DNA of 64,000 nucleotides from Fodinicola feengrottensis (GCF_010993775.1 NZ_WOTO01000008.1:62001-126000); one strand, 5' to 3'; counted from the stretch's first letter, positions 10,158 to 20,024 are shown. Notes: generated by a model from the sequence alone, not told the origin. A program made the numbers and translations.

Positions 10158-11158
10158 ATGACGCATCTCGCCGAACAGCGCCGCGTTCTGGGCCACAGCA
10201 CAGTATCTGTCACCAGGCTGGGGCTGGGCTGTGCGGCGCTCGGCGGACTTTTCCAGCATGTCGCCGAGTCCGGCGCGCAGGCCACCATCGCCACCGCGTT
10301 GTCCTCGGGCATCGGCTATCTCGACACCACGCCGCCGCAGTACGGGTACGGGCACGGGGTGTCGGAGCGACGGTTGGGCCGTGCGCTCGCTGGCCGGGAC
10401 CGTGACTCGTACGTGCTGTCCACCAAGGTCGGCCGGCTCGTGCACCCGCGGCCAGGCGGACCGACCGGCATCTTCGCCGACGGCGAACCGGCCGACCTGG
10501 TCTTCGACTTCAGCGCCGCCGGAATTTCCCGATCTTTGGAGGCCAGCCTGGACAGACTCGGGCTGGACCGCGTCGACATCGCGTATATCCACGACCCGGA
10601 CGACCACGAAGAGGCCGCCCTGGACACCGCGTACGGGCGCCTGCACGAACTCCGGGAGCAGGGCGTGGTCGGTGCGATCGGGGTCGGCATGAATCAGTCG
10701 CGGATCCCGACCAGGTTCGTCCGGGAAACCGACATCGACGCGGTCCTGCTGGCCGGCCGCTGGACGCTGCTGGACCAGAGCGGCGCCGCGGACCTGCTGC
10801 CGGCGTGCGTCGAGCGAGGCGTCAGCGTGGTCATCGGCGGTGTTTTCAACTCCGGCGTACTGGCTGATCCGCAGGCACAGGCGCGGTACGACTACGGCGT
10901 TGCGCCGCGGCCAGTGGTGGACAGGGCGCTGCGGATGCAGGAGGTCTGCGAGCGGCACGGGGTGCCCTGAAGGCGGCCGCGCTGGCCTTCGCCGCCTCCC
11001 ATCCGGCGGTCGCGACCGTCCTGCTGGGCGCTCGCAGTGCCGACGAGGTCGCCGACGGTGTCGACATGTTCGAACGGGACGTGCCGGCCGCGCTGTGGGA
11101 CGAGCTGGTCCATGCTGGATTGCTCGACAGCGCGTACAAACCCGGAGCGCTCACTTGA
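10158..11158 (+). CDS. Aldo/keto reductase, probable L-fucose (D-threo-aldose) 1-dehydrogenase, one indel
   Basis: Aldo/keto reductase of about 333 residues. TRLGLGCAALGG starts the barrel; GIGYLDTTPPQYGYGHGVSE holds the catalytic Asp/Tyr region, LSTKVGRL the Lys, and VDIAYIHDPDD the His. The C-terminal half (ALAFAASHPAVATVLLGARS) follows in another frame: one base is missing near 10970. This branch includes NAD(P)-dependent D-threo-aldose dehydrogenases that oxidise L-fucose and D-arabinose to the lactone, which fits the lactonase and dehydratase nearby. It heads an operon with the importer genes and the lactonase. ATG 10158 has only a weak GGAAATGAG upstream. Confidence 0.86.
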
Positions 11159-11186
11159 CAGGCACGCCCGCGACCCAGAAGATGAA

Positions 11187-11202
11187 ACACCCTATAGGAT
11201 CT
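11187..11202. promoter_or_regulatory. GntR operator before the importer genes
   Basis: ACACCCTATAGGATCT shares the CCTATAGGA core with the palindrome at 9319-9334. It lies 24 bases before the start of the substrate-binding protein gene, with a TTGACA at 11155-11160 upstream. Confidence 0.58.
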
Positions 11203-11225
11203 TCGGTCAGCTGGCGAGGTTTCGT

Positions 11226-12280
11226 ATGCACCGATCACGCTTTACCGCCCTTCTCGCCGTCGCGGCGGTGGCCTGCGCCGGCCTGTTGACCGGCTGCGGC
11301 AGCGGCTCCGGCAGCATCGCGGGCGCGAAGGTGGGGATCGATTTTCCGCGCTCGGACTCGGACTTCTGGAACTCCTACAACAGTTTCGTGCCGCAGAAGG
11401 CAGCCGGCCTCGGCGTCTCACTGCTGCCGCCGACCAACTCCGGGAACGACATCGGCAAGCTGGTCGCGAACGTCCAGTCGCTGGTGACCCGGGGCGCCAA
11501 GGCGATCGTGATGGCGCCACAGGACACCGGTGCCATCAAGTCCACTTTGGACAGTCTGGACACCAAGAAGATCCCGGTGGTGTCGGTGGACACCCGGCCA
11601 GACGCTGGCAAGGTTTTCATGGTCGTACGGGCCGACAACAAGGCGTACGGCCAGAAAGCCTGCACGTACCTTGGCGAAACCCTGCACGGCGCCGGAAACG
11701 TGGTGGAATTCCAGGGCGACCTCGCGTCCATCAACGGCCGCGACCGGTCCGAAGCCTTCGCCACCTGCATGAAGCAGAACTACCCGAAGATCGTGGTGCA
11801 CGAGGTGCCCACCCAGTGGCTGGCGGACAAGGCCTCGGCGGGCCTGCAGACCGTGCTGAGCCAGACCAACAACAACATCCAGGGCATCTACATGCAGGCC
11901 GGTGGCGTGTTCCTGGCGCCCACGATCGCGCTGCTCAAACAGAAAGGTCTGCTGAAGAAGGCGCACTCCCGGCATATATCCAGATCGTGTCGAATGACGG
12001 CATCAAGCAGGAGCTGAGCGGCATCGCCAGCGGGGACATCGACGCGACAGTGTCGCAGCCAGCTGACACGTACGCGTATTACGGCCTCTATTACGCGAAG
12101 GCGGCACTGGCCGGCAGGACCTTCAAGCCCGGTCCGACCGATCACGGCAGCACGATCATCCAGCTGCCGAACGGTTTGGAGGACCAGTTGCCAGCACCAC
12201 TGGTCACCCTGACTCCGCAGAAAATTGGCTCGTACCAGACGATCGCCTCGACGGACAAGAGCCTGTGGGCGAACCAGTAA
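11226..12280 (+). CDS. Sugar ABC transporter substrate-binding lipoprotein (RbsB type), one indel
   Basis: Periplasmic-binding-protein type 1 lipoprotein of about 351 residues. Residues 1-24 are a lipoprotein signal ending LLTGCGSG, with Cys lipidation. The body has VGIDFPRSDSDFWNSY, NVQSLVTRGAKAIVMAPQD and PVVSVDTRPD, typical of ribose/xylose-type binders. The frame changes near 11965 (one missing base) to YIQIVSNDGIKQELSGIASG. It overlaps the following ATPase gene by 16 bases. The ligand is probably a monosaccharide; L-fucose or D-arabinose is inferred from the neighbours. ATG 11226 follows GCGAGG. Confidence 0.88.
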
Positions 12281-13776
12281 CCCCGATCGCGCAGGCGCGC
12301 GGAGTCACCAAACGCTTCGGTACGACGGTCGCTCTGGACGACGTGTCGCTGTCGATCGTGCCCGGCGAGACCCACGCGCTGGTCGGCCGCAACGGCGCCG
12401 GCAAGTCCACTTTGGTGTCGCTGCTGACCGGCCTGACCGGCGCGGACTCCGGAACCGTGCTTTTCAACGGAGAAGCCGCGCCGGCGATCTCGGATCGAGA
12501 TGGCTGGCGGCAGCGAGTGGCCTGTGTTTACCAACACTCGACCATCATCAAAACGCTCAGCGTGGCCGAAAACCTGTTTCTCAACCGGCAAAGCGAGCGC
12601 GGCCCGATTTCCTGGCCAGGACTGCGCAGACGGGCCGCTGAGCTGCTTGAGTCGTACGAGGTGGACGTGAACCCCGAGCAGCTGGCGGGGGACCTGACCG
12701 TCGAGCAGCGGCAGATGGTGGAGGTCGCCCGGGCGCTCAGCCACGGCGCCCGGTTTGTCGTCATGGACGAGCCGACCGCGCAGCTGGACGCCGGCGGGAT
12801 CGCCCGACTGTTCCGCAAAGTGCGGGCGCTGCAGGAGCGCGGCGTGACCTTCTGCTACATCTCGCATCACCTGGAGGAGATTTACCAGCTCTGCCAACGG
12901 GTCACCGTGCTTCGCGACGCCCGGCACATCATCACCGCGCCGGTCGACGAGCTGGACACCGACGCGCTGGTCGCCGCCATGACCGGCCCGGAGGCGGCCG
13001 CCAGCCACCTGCTGGGCGAGACTTCCAGCCGTACCCGCAAATCCGGCCCGCCAGCGCTGGCCGTACGCGAGCTGACACTGGCCGGCTCGTACGAATCGGT
13101 GTCGTTTTCGGTCGCCCCAGGGGAAATCGTGGGAGTCGCCGGCTCGGCCAGCAGCGGCGCGGTGGCGCTCGCGGAGACCCTGGCCGGCATGCGATCGCCC
13201 ACGTCCGGTGTCGTGGAGGCCGCCGGCCAGCGCGTACGAGCGGGCAGCGTGCCGGACGCGCTGAAGGCCGGCATCGGCTTCGTACCGCAGGATCGCCGCG
13301 CCACCGGTTTCGTACCGGAGCTGTCGATGGCCGAAAACGCCACCATGACCGTGCCCCGGCGGCTCGGCCGGGCCGGTTTCCTTTCCCCGCGCCGAAAAGC
13401 GGCGCTGGCGAACGAAGCCGTACGAACGCTGGACATCAAGACGCCGTCGATCACTACCCCGCTCTACGGCCTTTCCGGCGGCAACCAACAAAAAGTCGTG
13501 ATGGCCCGAGCACTGGCCAGTGAACCCTGCGCCCTGGTCCTCATCGGCCCCACCGCCGGGGTGGATATTCGCGCCAAGGAAACACTTCTGGCCGCCATTG
13601 ACGCCGCGGCCGCGGCCGGCGCGGGCGCTTTGATCGTCTCCGACGAGCTGGACGACCTGCGCGGCTGCGACCGAGTGCTGGTGATGTTCGCCGGCCGGCT
13701 GACCGCGGAACAGAGCAAGGGCTGGCAGGACGCCGACCTCGTGGCCGGAATGGAAGGTACGCGTGACGACCGTTAG
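12265..13776 (+). CDS. Sugar ABC transporter tandem ATPase (RbsA type)
   Basis: Intact 503-residue double ATP-binding protein. The first half has Walker A GRNGAGKST (about residue 41), a signature-like LTVEQRQMVEVARAL and Walker B FVVMDEPTA. The second half has a degenerate Walker A (GSASSGAVAL), signature LSGGNQQKVVMARAL and a Walker B lacking the acidic pair (LIGPTAGVD). Asymmetry between the two halves is common in the RbsA family, but loss of the second P-loop lysine is more extreme than usual. It starts at GTG 12265 inside the end of the binding-protein gene and overlaps the permease gene by 14 bases. Confidence 0.9.
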   Translation: MGEPVTPIAQARGVTKRFGTTVALDDVSLSIVPGETHALVGRNGAGKSTLVSLLTGLTGADSGTVLFNGEAAPAISDRDGWRQRVACVYQHSTIIKTLSVAENLFLNRQSERGPISWPGLRRRAAELLESYEVDVNPEQLAGDLTVEQRQMVEVARALSHGARFVVMDEPTAQLDAGGIARLFRKVRALQERGVTFCYISHHLEEIYQLCQRVTVLRDARHIITAPVDELDTDALVAAMTGPEAAASHLLGETSSRTRKSGPPALAVRELTLAGSYESVSFSVAPGEIVGVAGSASSGAVALAETLAGMRSPTSGVVEAAGQRVRAGSVPDALKAGIGFVPQDRRATGFVPELSMAENATMTVPRRLGRAGFLSPRRKAALANEAVRTLDIKTPSITTPLYGLSGGNQQKVVMARALASEPCALVLIGPTAGVDIRAKETLLAAIDAAAAAGAGALIVSDELDDLRGCDRVLVMFAGRLTAEQSKGWQDADLVAGMEGTRDDR

Positions 13777-14755
13777 TAATGAGGTGCCGATAGCCCGTCG
13801 CGCCAACGCGATCATCTGGGTCAACCGGTTACGCGAGATGGCGATGATCCCAGTCATCGTCGTGCTGATGATCGTCGGCTTCATCATCGCGCCGGACACG
13901 TTCCTCAGTGTCGAGAACCTGATGAACGTCCTTCAGCAACAGAGCGAGCTTTCGCTGCTCTCCCTGGCCGAGGCGTGCATCCTCATCACCGGCCGTTTCG
14001 ACCTCTCGCTGGAATCCACCATTGGTCTGGCACCCGCACTCGGCCTGCTCGTACCGATGTATTTTGGCTTGCCGACGGTCTGGGCGGTCCCAATCTGCCT
14101 GGGCGTCGGCATTCTGATCGGCGTCTTCAACGGAACCCTGGTGGTCCGTTTCGGGCTGAACGCGTTCATTGTCACGCTCGGCATGCTGATCGTGCTGCGC
14201 GGTCTGCAGACCGGTACAAGCGCCGGCAAGAGCCTTTTCCAGGAACCGGCGTCTTTTTCTTACCTGGGCTCGGCGAGCTGGTTCGGCATTCCAGTCTCCA
14301 TCCTGGTCTGCATCGCGGCGTACGCGATTGGCATCGTCACACTGCGGTATTTCCGTGCCGGACGGGCGCTGTACGCGATCGGCGGCAACGTCGACGCGGC
14401 CCGCGCAGCGGGCATTCGTACCGGCCGCACAGTATGGGGCGTCTATGCGATAGGTGGTTTCTGGCCCGCCCTCGCTGGCGTGATGATGGCCGGCCGGCTC
14501 GGGTCGGTGGCCGCCAGCCAGGGCAACGGGATGATCTTCACGGTGTTCGCCGCGGCGGTGATCGGTGGCATCAGCCTCAACGGTGGGCGGGGCACCCTGT
14601 TCGGCGCCCTGTGTGGGGTCATCGTCCTCGGACTGATCCAGAACATCCTGCTGCTGGCCGGCGTCGATCCGCTGTGGAATCCGGCCATCAACGGCGCGAT
14701 CATCCTGGTCGCCCTGATCCTGACCCGCCTCACCAGTGGGAAGTCGCAGAACTGA
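13763..14755 (+). CDS. Sugar ABC transporter permease (RbsC type)
   Basis: Intact 330-residue membrane protein with about nine hydrophobic segments. The family landmarks LNAFIVTLGMLIVLRGLQTG, ALYAIGGNVDAARAAGIRTG and AAAVIGGISLNGGRGTLFGALCG identify a BPD-transp-2 permease of the ribose/xylose group. GTG 13763 overlaps the ATPase gene, and the stop is one base before the lactonase ATG, so the four genes are translated as a unit. With the upstream binding protein and ATPase it forms a complete monosaccharide importer. Confidence 0.92.
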   Translation: MTTVSNEVPIARRANAIIWVNRLREMAMIPVIVVLMIVGFIIAPDTFLSVENLMNVLQQQSELSLLSLAEACILITGRFDLSLESTIGLAPALGLLVPMYFGLPTVWAVPICLGVGILIGVFNGTLVVRFGLNAFIVTLGMLIVLRGLQTGTSAGKSLFQEPASFSYLGSASWFGIPVSILVCIAAYAIGIVTLRYFRAGRALYAIGGNVDAARAAGIRTGRTVWGVYAIGGFWPALAGVMMAGRLGSVAASQGNGMIFTVFAAAVIGGISLNGGRGTLFGALCGVIVLGLIQNILLLAGVDPLWNPAINGAIILVALILTRLTSGKSQN

Positions 14756-14756
14756 G

Positions 14757-15606
14757 ATGGTGGTCGACGCGCATCATCATCTGTGGGATCTGGACGTACG
14801 GGATCAGGAGTGGATCACCGGCGCGGCGATGGCACCGATCCGGCGGAGTTTCGGGATTCAGGACCTGAAGCCGCTGGCCGCGAAGGCCGGCGTCGATGCG
14901 ACGGTGGTCGTCCAGACCGTGTCGGTGGCGGAAGAGACACCTGAGCTGTTGGCGATCGCCGCCGAGGAGGCGCTGCTGCTAGCGGCAGTGGTGGGATGGG
15001 TGGACCTCACCGCGGACGGTGTGGCCGAGCGGCTGGCGGAGCTGCGGGAGCTGCCTGGCGGGGAGTTCCTCAAGGGGATCCGGCATCAGGTGCAGGGCGA
15101 GCCCGACCCCCGGTGGCTCTGCCGTGAGGACGTACGCCGGGGCCTGCGCGCGGTGGGCGCGGCGGGGCTCGCGTACGAGCTGCTGACGTTGCCTTCGCAG
15201 CTGGCGGCCGCCACCGAGACGGTGACGGCGCTGGAGGACGTGCGGTTCGTCCTGGATCACTGTTCGAAGCCACCGGTAGCGACTGGCGAGATCGAGCCGT
15301 GGGCTTCGCTCATCCGCGATCTGGCCCGCCGGCCCAACATCACCTCCAAGCTCTCCGGGCTGGTCACCGAGGCCGACTGGGCCCGCTGGACGCTCGACGA
15401 CCTGCGCCCGTACGCGGACGTGGTGCTGGCCGCCTTCGGGCCGGACCGGCTGATGGGCCGGCTCGGACTGGCCGGTGTGCACGCTGGCCGGCTCGTACGA
15501 ACGCGTGCTGGCCACCGCTGACGACCTGATCAAAGACCTCTCGCCAACCGAACAACACACGGTCCGGGCCGGCACCGCGCAGCGTGTGTACGGGCTCACC
15601 GGGTGA
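14757..15606 (+). CDS. Amidohydrolase-2 family sugar lactonase (L-fuconolactonase type), one indel
   Basis: TIM-barrel amidohydrolase of about 283 residues with the metal-binding DAHHHLWD at the N-terminus, VVGWVDLTAD, GIRHQVQGEPDP, VRFVLDHCSKP and, after a frame change near 15465, the expected SDWPVCTLAGSYE with its catalytic Asp. One extra G in the GGGCCGG stretch explains the shift. Relatives hydrolyse L-fuconolactone, L-rhamnonolactone or 4-sulfomuconolactone; here the pathway context points to L-fucono- or D-arabinono-lactone. It is the last gene of the aldo/keto reductase/transport operon. The next gene is 161 bases away behind its own promoter. Confidence 0.85.
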
Positions 15607-15679
15607 CCGGGTTTCGCAAGCTGGGAGACCGGTTGCGGCCCGCATTCCGGCCATAACGGGAGGCCTGGGACGGGAGTCC

Positions 15680-15729
15680 TTGACGTAGGTCACATGGCGG
15701 ACCTAGGGTCACGAGAAATCGTTTACTCA
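15680..15729 (+). promoter_or_regulatory. Promoter and operator of the GH172 operon
   Basis: TTGACG (15680-15685), an 18-base spacer and TAGGGT (15704-15709) form a sigma-A-like promoter. Two bases later CGAGAAATCGTTTACTCA (15712-15729) matches the perfect palindrome at 50565-50582 before the GH116 gene at 15 of 18 positions, at the same distance from the -10. A second inverted repeat, TAGGTC-N8-GACCTA (15686-15705), fills the spacer. GTTTACTCAC (15721-15730) and GTTTACTTAC (15735-15744) form a direct repeat. Confidence 0.72.
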
Positions 15730-15767
15730 CGTTGGTTTACTTACTCCGGGTTAACAAAGGGATGACC

Positions 15768-16850
15768 GTGACATCAGGTTTCGTGGGCGGAGGTCTGGGC
15801 CAGCTGTCGGTGCGTACGACCGCGCGAACCCGCTCCATCAGCGCCGAGAACGTCACCGGCGAAAAGGGCCGCGGCGCGATGGCGACCGAGGGCACCGGCT
15901 CGCACGCGGCCTCCGACCTTGGCCGCGGCTGGAAAGTCTCGCCGAGCGTGAAGATCGCCGCCGGCCAGACGTACACCATCGCCGACATCACCGGTCCGGG
16001 CGTTATCCAGCACATGTGGCTCACCACCCACTACAAGGCGTGGCGGCGCACGATTCTGCGGTTTTACTGGGACGGCGAGGCCACCCCCGCGGTGGAGGTG
16101 CCACTGGGTGATTTCTTCTGCAACGGCTGGAGCGAGTTCAGCCAGGTCAGCTCGCTGCCGATCGCGGTCAACCCGAACGGCGGTTTCAACAGCTACTGGG
16201 AAATGCCGTTCCGGACGGCCGCCAAGATCACCCTGGAAAACGTCGGCGACGACGAGGTGGTGCTTTATTACCAGGTCGATTACAGCGAAACCGAGGTGCC
16301 GGAGCAGGCCAGCTATTTCCACGCCCAGTGGCGGCGGAACAATCCGCTGCCGTACGGCGAAGTGCACACCATCCTGGAAGGCGTCCAAGGTGCCGGGCAT
16401 TACGTCGGGACGTACCTTGCCTGGGGCGTCAACAACAACGGCTGGTGGGGCGAGGGCGAGATCAAGTTCTACCTGGACGGCGACCAGGAATTCCCGACCA
16501 TCTGCGGCACCGGCACCGAGGACTACTTCGGCGGTGCCTGGGATTTCGAGCTCCCGGAAATCGGCTACCAGGTTTTCACCACACCGTTCCTCGGGCTGAA
16601 CCAGGTCATCAAGCCGGACGGGCTCTATCAGAGCCAACAGCGTTTTGGCATGTATCGCTGGCATGTTCCGGACCCGATCCGGTTCGCGCAGGACATCAAG
16701 GTGACCATCCAGGCGTTGGGCTGGCGCGGCCCGAGTGGCAAATACCTGCCGCTGCAGGACGACATCGCCTCCACCGCGTTCTGGTATCAGGCGGAGCCGG
16801 CCGGCGCCAACCCGGCTACCCCGCACCGTGACCACATTGAGGTCATCTAG
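15768..16850 (+). CDS. GH172 (DUF2961) glycosidase, probable arabino-/fructofuranosidase
   Basis: Intact, about 361 residues, single-domain DUF2961/GH172. Landmarks: SAENVTGEKGRGA, TYTIADITGPGVIQHMWLT, LRFYWDGEATPAVEVPLGDFF, and CGTGTEDYFGGAW (about residue 245-257) with a conserved Glu of the active site. No signal peptide is visible, so it should act in the cytoplasm on imported oligosaccharides. Characterised GH172 members are alpha-D-fructofuranosidases/difructose dianhydride enzymes and alpha-D-arabinofuranosidases. GTG 15768 is six bases after AAAGGG; the in-frame ATG at 15762 abuts that site and is less likely. It is followed by a sugar ABC importer operon (16 bases to the next gene). 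The D-arabinan role is inferred from the neighbours. Confidence 0.88.
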   Translation: MTSGFVGGGLGQLSVRTTARTRSISAENVTGEKGRGAMATEGTGSHAASDLGRGWKVSPSVKIAAGQTYTIADITGPGVIQHMWLTTHYKAWRRTILRFYWDGEATPAVEVPLGDFFCNGWSEFSQVSSLPIAVNPNGGFNSYWEMPFRTAAKITLENVGDDEVVLYYQVDYSETEVPEQASYFHAQWRRNNPLPYGEVHTILEGVQGAGHYVGTYLAWGVNNNGWWGEGEIKFYLDGDQEFPTICGTGTEDYFGGAWDFELPEIGYQVFTTPFLGLNQVIKPDGLYQSQQRFGMYRWHVPDPIRFAQDIKVTIQALGWRGPSGKYLPLQDDIASTAFWYQAEPAGANPATPHRDHIEVI

Positions 16851-16866
16851 CATTTCTGGAGGCCAC

Positions 16867-18214
16867 ATGGCCAACGGCATCTCCCGCCGCACCCTGCTGA
16901 AGGCGGGAATCGGCACGGCCGCCGCAGCGACGGCCGGCGCTGCGGCGCTGGCCGGCTGCGGGCGTACGACGACCGCGGGCAGCTCCGAACCGCTGGAGTT
17001 CTGGAACTTCTACACGCCGAACCCGTTGCGTACGCCCACGTCCATCGCCCAGGGCGGCTGGTTCGACACGTTCATCGCGGACTGGAACAAGAAGAACAAA
17101 CAGCAGGTCAAGCCGATTTTCATCCCGAACTACACCGGTACGAACAAGGTGCAGACCTCGTTCGCGGCCGGCAGCGGGCCGGACATCTTCCTGATGAGCC
17201 CCGGCGATTTCCTGCGCTACTACAACGGTGGCGTGTTGCAGGACCTCACGCCGTACATGACCAAGGAAGCGATCGCCGACTTCCTGCCCGGAGCGCTGGA
17301 CACTCGTACGGTCGACGGCCATGTTTTACGCGCTGCCGATGGAACAGGAACCGTTGGCCATCTATTACAGCGAAAAGGTCTGGGAGGACGCCCACCTCTC
17401 CGAAGGGGACATCCCGAAGACCTGGGACGCGATGCTGGAGTTGGCCGCGAAACTGGAAACCAAGGATCGAGCCGGGCTGGTTTTCGAGCCGGGCCAGGGT
17501 TATTTCCAGAACTTCACCTGGTATCCGTGGATGTGGCAGGGCGGCGCGGACGCGGTCGGCGGCGACGGGAAGTCGGCTTTCGACACCAAAGGGGCGATCC
17601 AGGCCCTGCAGCTGTTCCAGGACGGTGTCGTCAAGGGAGTGTCGCCGCGTACCAACCCGGCCGCCGGCGACCTGCCAGCAGCGCTCGACAAGGGCCAGGC
17701 CGCGATGTGGCAGAGCGGTATCTGGAATGTCGCGGACTTTCGCTTGCGGCTACCCAAAACGAGATACGGCATCTTCCGGTTGCCGACCCCGTCGGGTGGC
17801 CGGTACGCCACCATCGCCGGCGGATGGGCCTTCGTGGCCAACAAGAACGGCCGCAATCCGGAGGCCGCCGCGAAGTTCTGCGTGGAGGCGGTCGGCTCGA
17901 TGGACCCGGCCTCGGTCAAGCGCGTCGCGGACTGGTGCACGGTGGCCAAAAGCGATATCTCGCCGCGAAAGTCGGCGCTGGACCTGGGCACCGCCCGAGG
18001 CGGCTACAGCACGCCGATCATGAAACAGTTCAAGGACGACATCTATCCTGGTACGCGCGGTGAACCGCGCTATCCACCGGTCATCTACAAGGCGATCTCC
18101 GACGCGATCCAGAACACCATGCTGGCTGGCCACAAAGCGGCCGACGAAGCCGAAATCGCCGGCGCGTCCATCGACGCTTACCTGAAGTCCTATGAGGGGG
18201 CGAAAATCCTGTGA
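16867..18214 (+). CDS. Oligosaccharide ABC transporter binding lipoprotein, Tat-exported, one indel
   Basis: Family 1 extracellular solute-binding protein of about 449 residues. The N-terminus has a twin-arginine motif (SRRTLLKAG) and a lipobox ending ALAGCG, so it should be exported folded and lipidated. The body shows LEFWNFYTP, AAGSGPDIFLMSPGDF, FYALPMEQEPLAIYYSEKVWED and AALDKGQAAMWQSGIWNV. The frame changes near 17320: removing one C from GGCC restores DGMFYALPMEQ. A strong GGAGG precedes ATG 16867. Its stop overlaps the GTG of the permease gene. Such proteins usually bind oligosaccharides; with GH172 upstream, a furanoside oligomer is likely. Confidence 0.88.
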
Positions 18215-19176
18215 CCGCACCTACCTCGGCCAGAACAGCCTCCAAGACGGCGTCCAGCGAGCTGCCCGCGACCGCGGCCAAAAGCCCGAAGCTCAACCGG
18301 CGGCAGCGCGAAGGCTGGGCCGCCGCGCTTTTCCTGGCCCCGGATGTCATCGGCCTGACCATCTTCATCGGACTGCCGATGGTGCTGTCGTTCGTCCTGA
18401 GCCTTTTCCAGGTCAGCGGCTTCGGCCAGTACACGTTCATCGGTTTCGCCAACTACCAACGGATTTTCGCCGACCCGGTGTTCTACTCGAGCCTGCGTAC
18501 GACCCTCATCTACGTGGTCTGCCTGGTCCCTGGCGGCTTCGTCGCCAGCCTGCTGTTGGCGTTGTTGGTTCGACAGAAACTGCCCGGCGTAGGCTTCTTC
18601 CGGACGGCCTATTTCCTGCCGTTCTCGATCAGCATTGTCGTAGTGGCACTGATCTGGCGTTTCATGCTCGACGACCAGGTCGGCGTGGTGAACCAGGTGC
18701 TCGGCTGGGTCGGTATCCCGCCGCAGTCCTGGCTGGGCAACCCACAGCTGGCCCTGGGCACCGCGGTGGTGGTCACCATCTGGGTGCAGATGGGTTACTA
18801 CATGGTCATCCTGCTCGGCGGCCTGCAGGACATTCCCACCGAGTTCTACGAAGCGGCCCGAATCGACGGCGCGAGCGCGTGGGCGAATTTCCGGCACATC
18901 ACCTGGCCACTGCTGAAGCCGACCAGTTTCTTCGTACTCCTGACTTCCACGGTGGCCGCCCTCACCGGCGCTTTCGACATGATCTACGTACTCACCAAAG
19001 GTGGCCCGGCGAACAGCACGAACGTGCTGATCTTCTATATCTACCAACAGGCTTTCCAGTACGGCGAATACGGCTACGCGGCCGCTATCGGCACTTTCCT
19101 GGTGCTGATCATGCTGGCCTGTTCGACGGCCATCTTCGTGACCACCCGGGGAGGGCGTTTCAGCTATGGCGACTGA
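18211..19176 (+). CDS. Sugar ABC transporter permease (MalF/UgpA type)
   Basis: Intact 321-residue inner-membrane protein with six predicted helices after a 40-residue cytoplasmic N-terminus rich in Ala/Ser/Lys. The cytoplasmic loop EFYEAARIDGASAWANFRHI is the EAA motif that docks to the ATPase. It overlaps the binding-protein gene by four bases (GTGA) and the second permease gene by 11. No ATPase gene follows; in actinobacteria such importers commonly share one MsiK-type ATPase encoded elsewhere. Confidence 0.92.
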   Translation: MTAPTSARTASKTASSELPATAAKSPKLNRRQREGWAAALFLAPDVIGLTIFIGLPMVLSFVLSLFQVSGFGQYTFIGFANYQRIFADPVFYSSLRTTLIYVVCLVPGGFVASLLLALLVRQKLPGVGFFRTAYFLPFSISIVVVALIWRFMLDDQVGVVNQVLGWVGIPPQSWLGNPQLALGTAVVVTIWVQMGYYMVILLGGLQDIPTEFYEAARIDGASAWANFRHITWPLLKPTSFFVLLTSTVAALTGAFDMIYVLTKGGPANSTNVLIFYIYQQAFQYGEYGYAAAIGTFLVLIMLACSTAIFVTTRGGRFSYGD

Positions 19177-20024
19177 GCGAATCGTGCCGGCCCGGCGGCG
19201 GATGCGGCCGGCCACCATGTTCCAGTTGGTCGCCGCGATCGCGGTCGCCGTCTTCGCGCTTTTCCCGTTGCTGTGGCTGTTCACCGGCGGGTTCAAGACC
19301 CAGACCGAGGCCAGCACCGGCGCTTTCTGGCCGTCCCACCCGACCCTGGACAACTTCGTCTTCATCTTCACCCAGGTGCCGTTCCTGCGTTATCTGCTGA
19401 ACAGCTTCTTCGTCTCGGCGATTGTCACCGTGGTCGCGCTGTTCTTCCACTCGATGGCCGCGTACGCGCTCGCCAGGCTCCGATTCCGCGGCCGGGACAC
19501 GGTCTTCATGCTGGTCTTCGCGACCCTTCTGGTGACCGCGCCGGTCATTCTGGTGCCGCTGTTCGTGGTCGTACGAGAGCTGCACATGTTGAACAACTAC
19601 GCCGGCCTGATCGTGCCGGCGCTGTTCAACGCCTTCGGTATCTTCCTGCTCCGGCAGTACTACATCACCATCCCGAAGGAGCTGGAAGAAGCCGCGATCG
19701 TGGACGGCTGCGGCTACTGGCGGGTGTACTGGAACATGATCCTGCCGCTGTCCCGGCCCATCCTCGCGGCGCTCACGGTGTTCTTCTTCCTGGCCAACTG
19801 GAACGCCTTCGTATGGCCGCTGATCGTGCTCGCCGACGACAAGTACTTCACCGTGCAGGTCGGGTTGCAGCTGCTCCAGGACCAGGTCACCGTCGGCGGC
19901 GGCGCCAACTGGTCGTACCTGCTGGCCGGCTCGACGCTGACCGCGCTGCCCGACCATGATCCTGTTCTTCTTCCTGCAGCGCCGGCTGGTGGAGTCGATC
20001 AAGACCTCAGGCCTCAAGGGCTGA
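19166..20024 (+). CDS. Sugar ABC transporter permease (MalG/UgpE type), one indel near the end
   Basis: About 286 residues, six helices. LEEAAIVDGCGYWRVYWNMILP is the EAA loop, here with Val-Asp-Gly-Cys rather than the common Ile-Asp-Gly-Ala. Near 19950 an extra G (CCCGACCATG for CCCACCATG) breaks the frame; afterwards MILFFFLQRRLVESIKTSGLKG gives the normal C-terminus. It is the last gene of the GH172 operon and converges on the quinone reductase gene, with only 39 bases between them and no clear hairpin. Confidence 0.88.
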
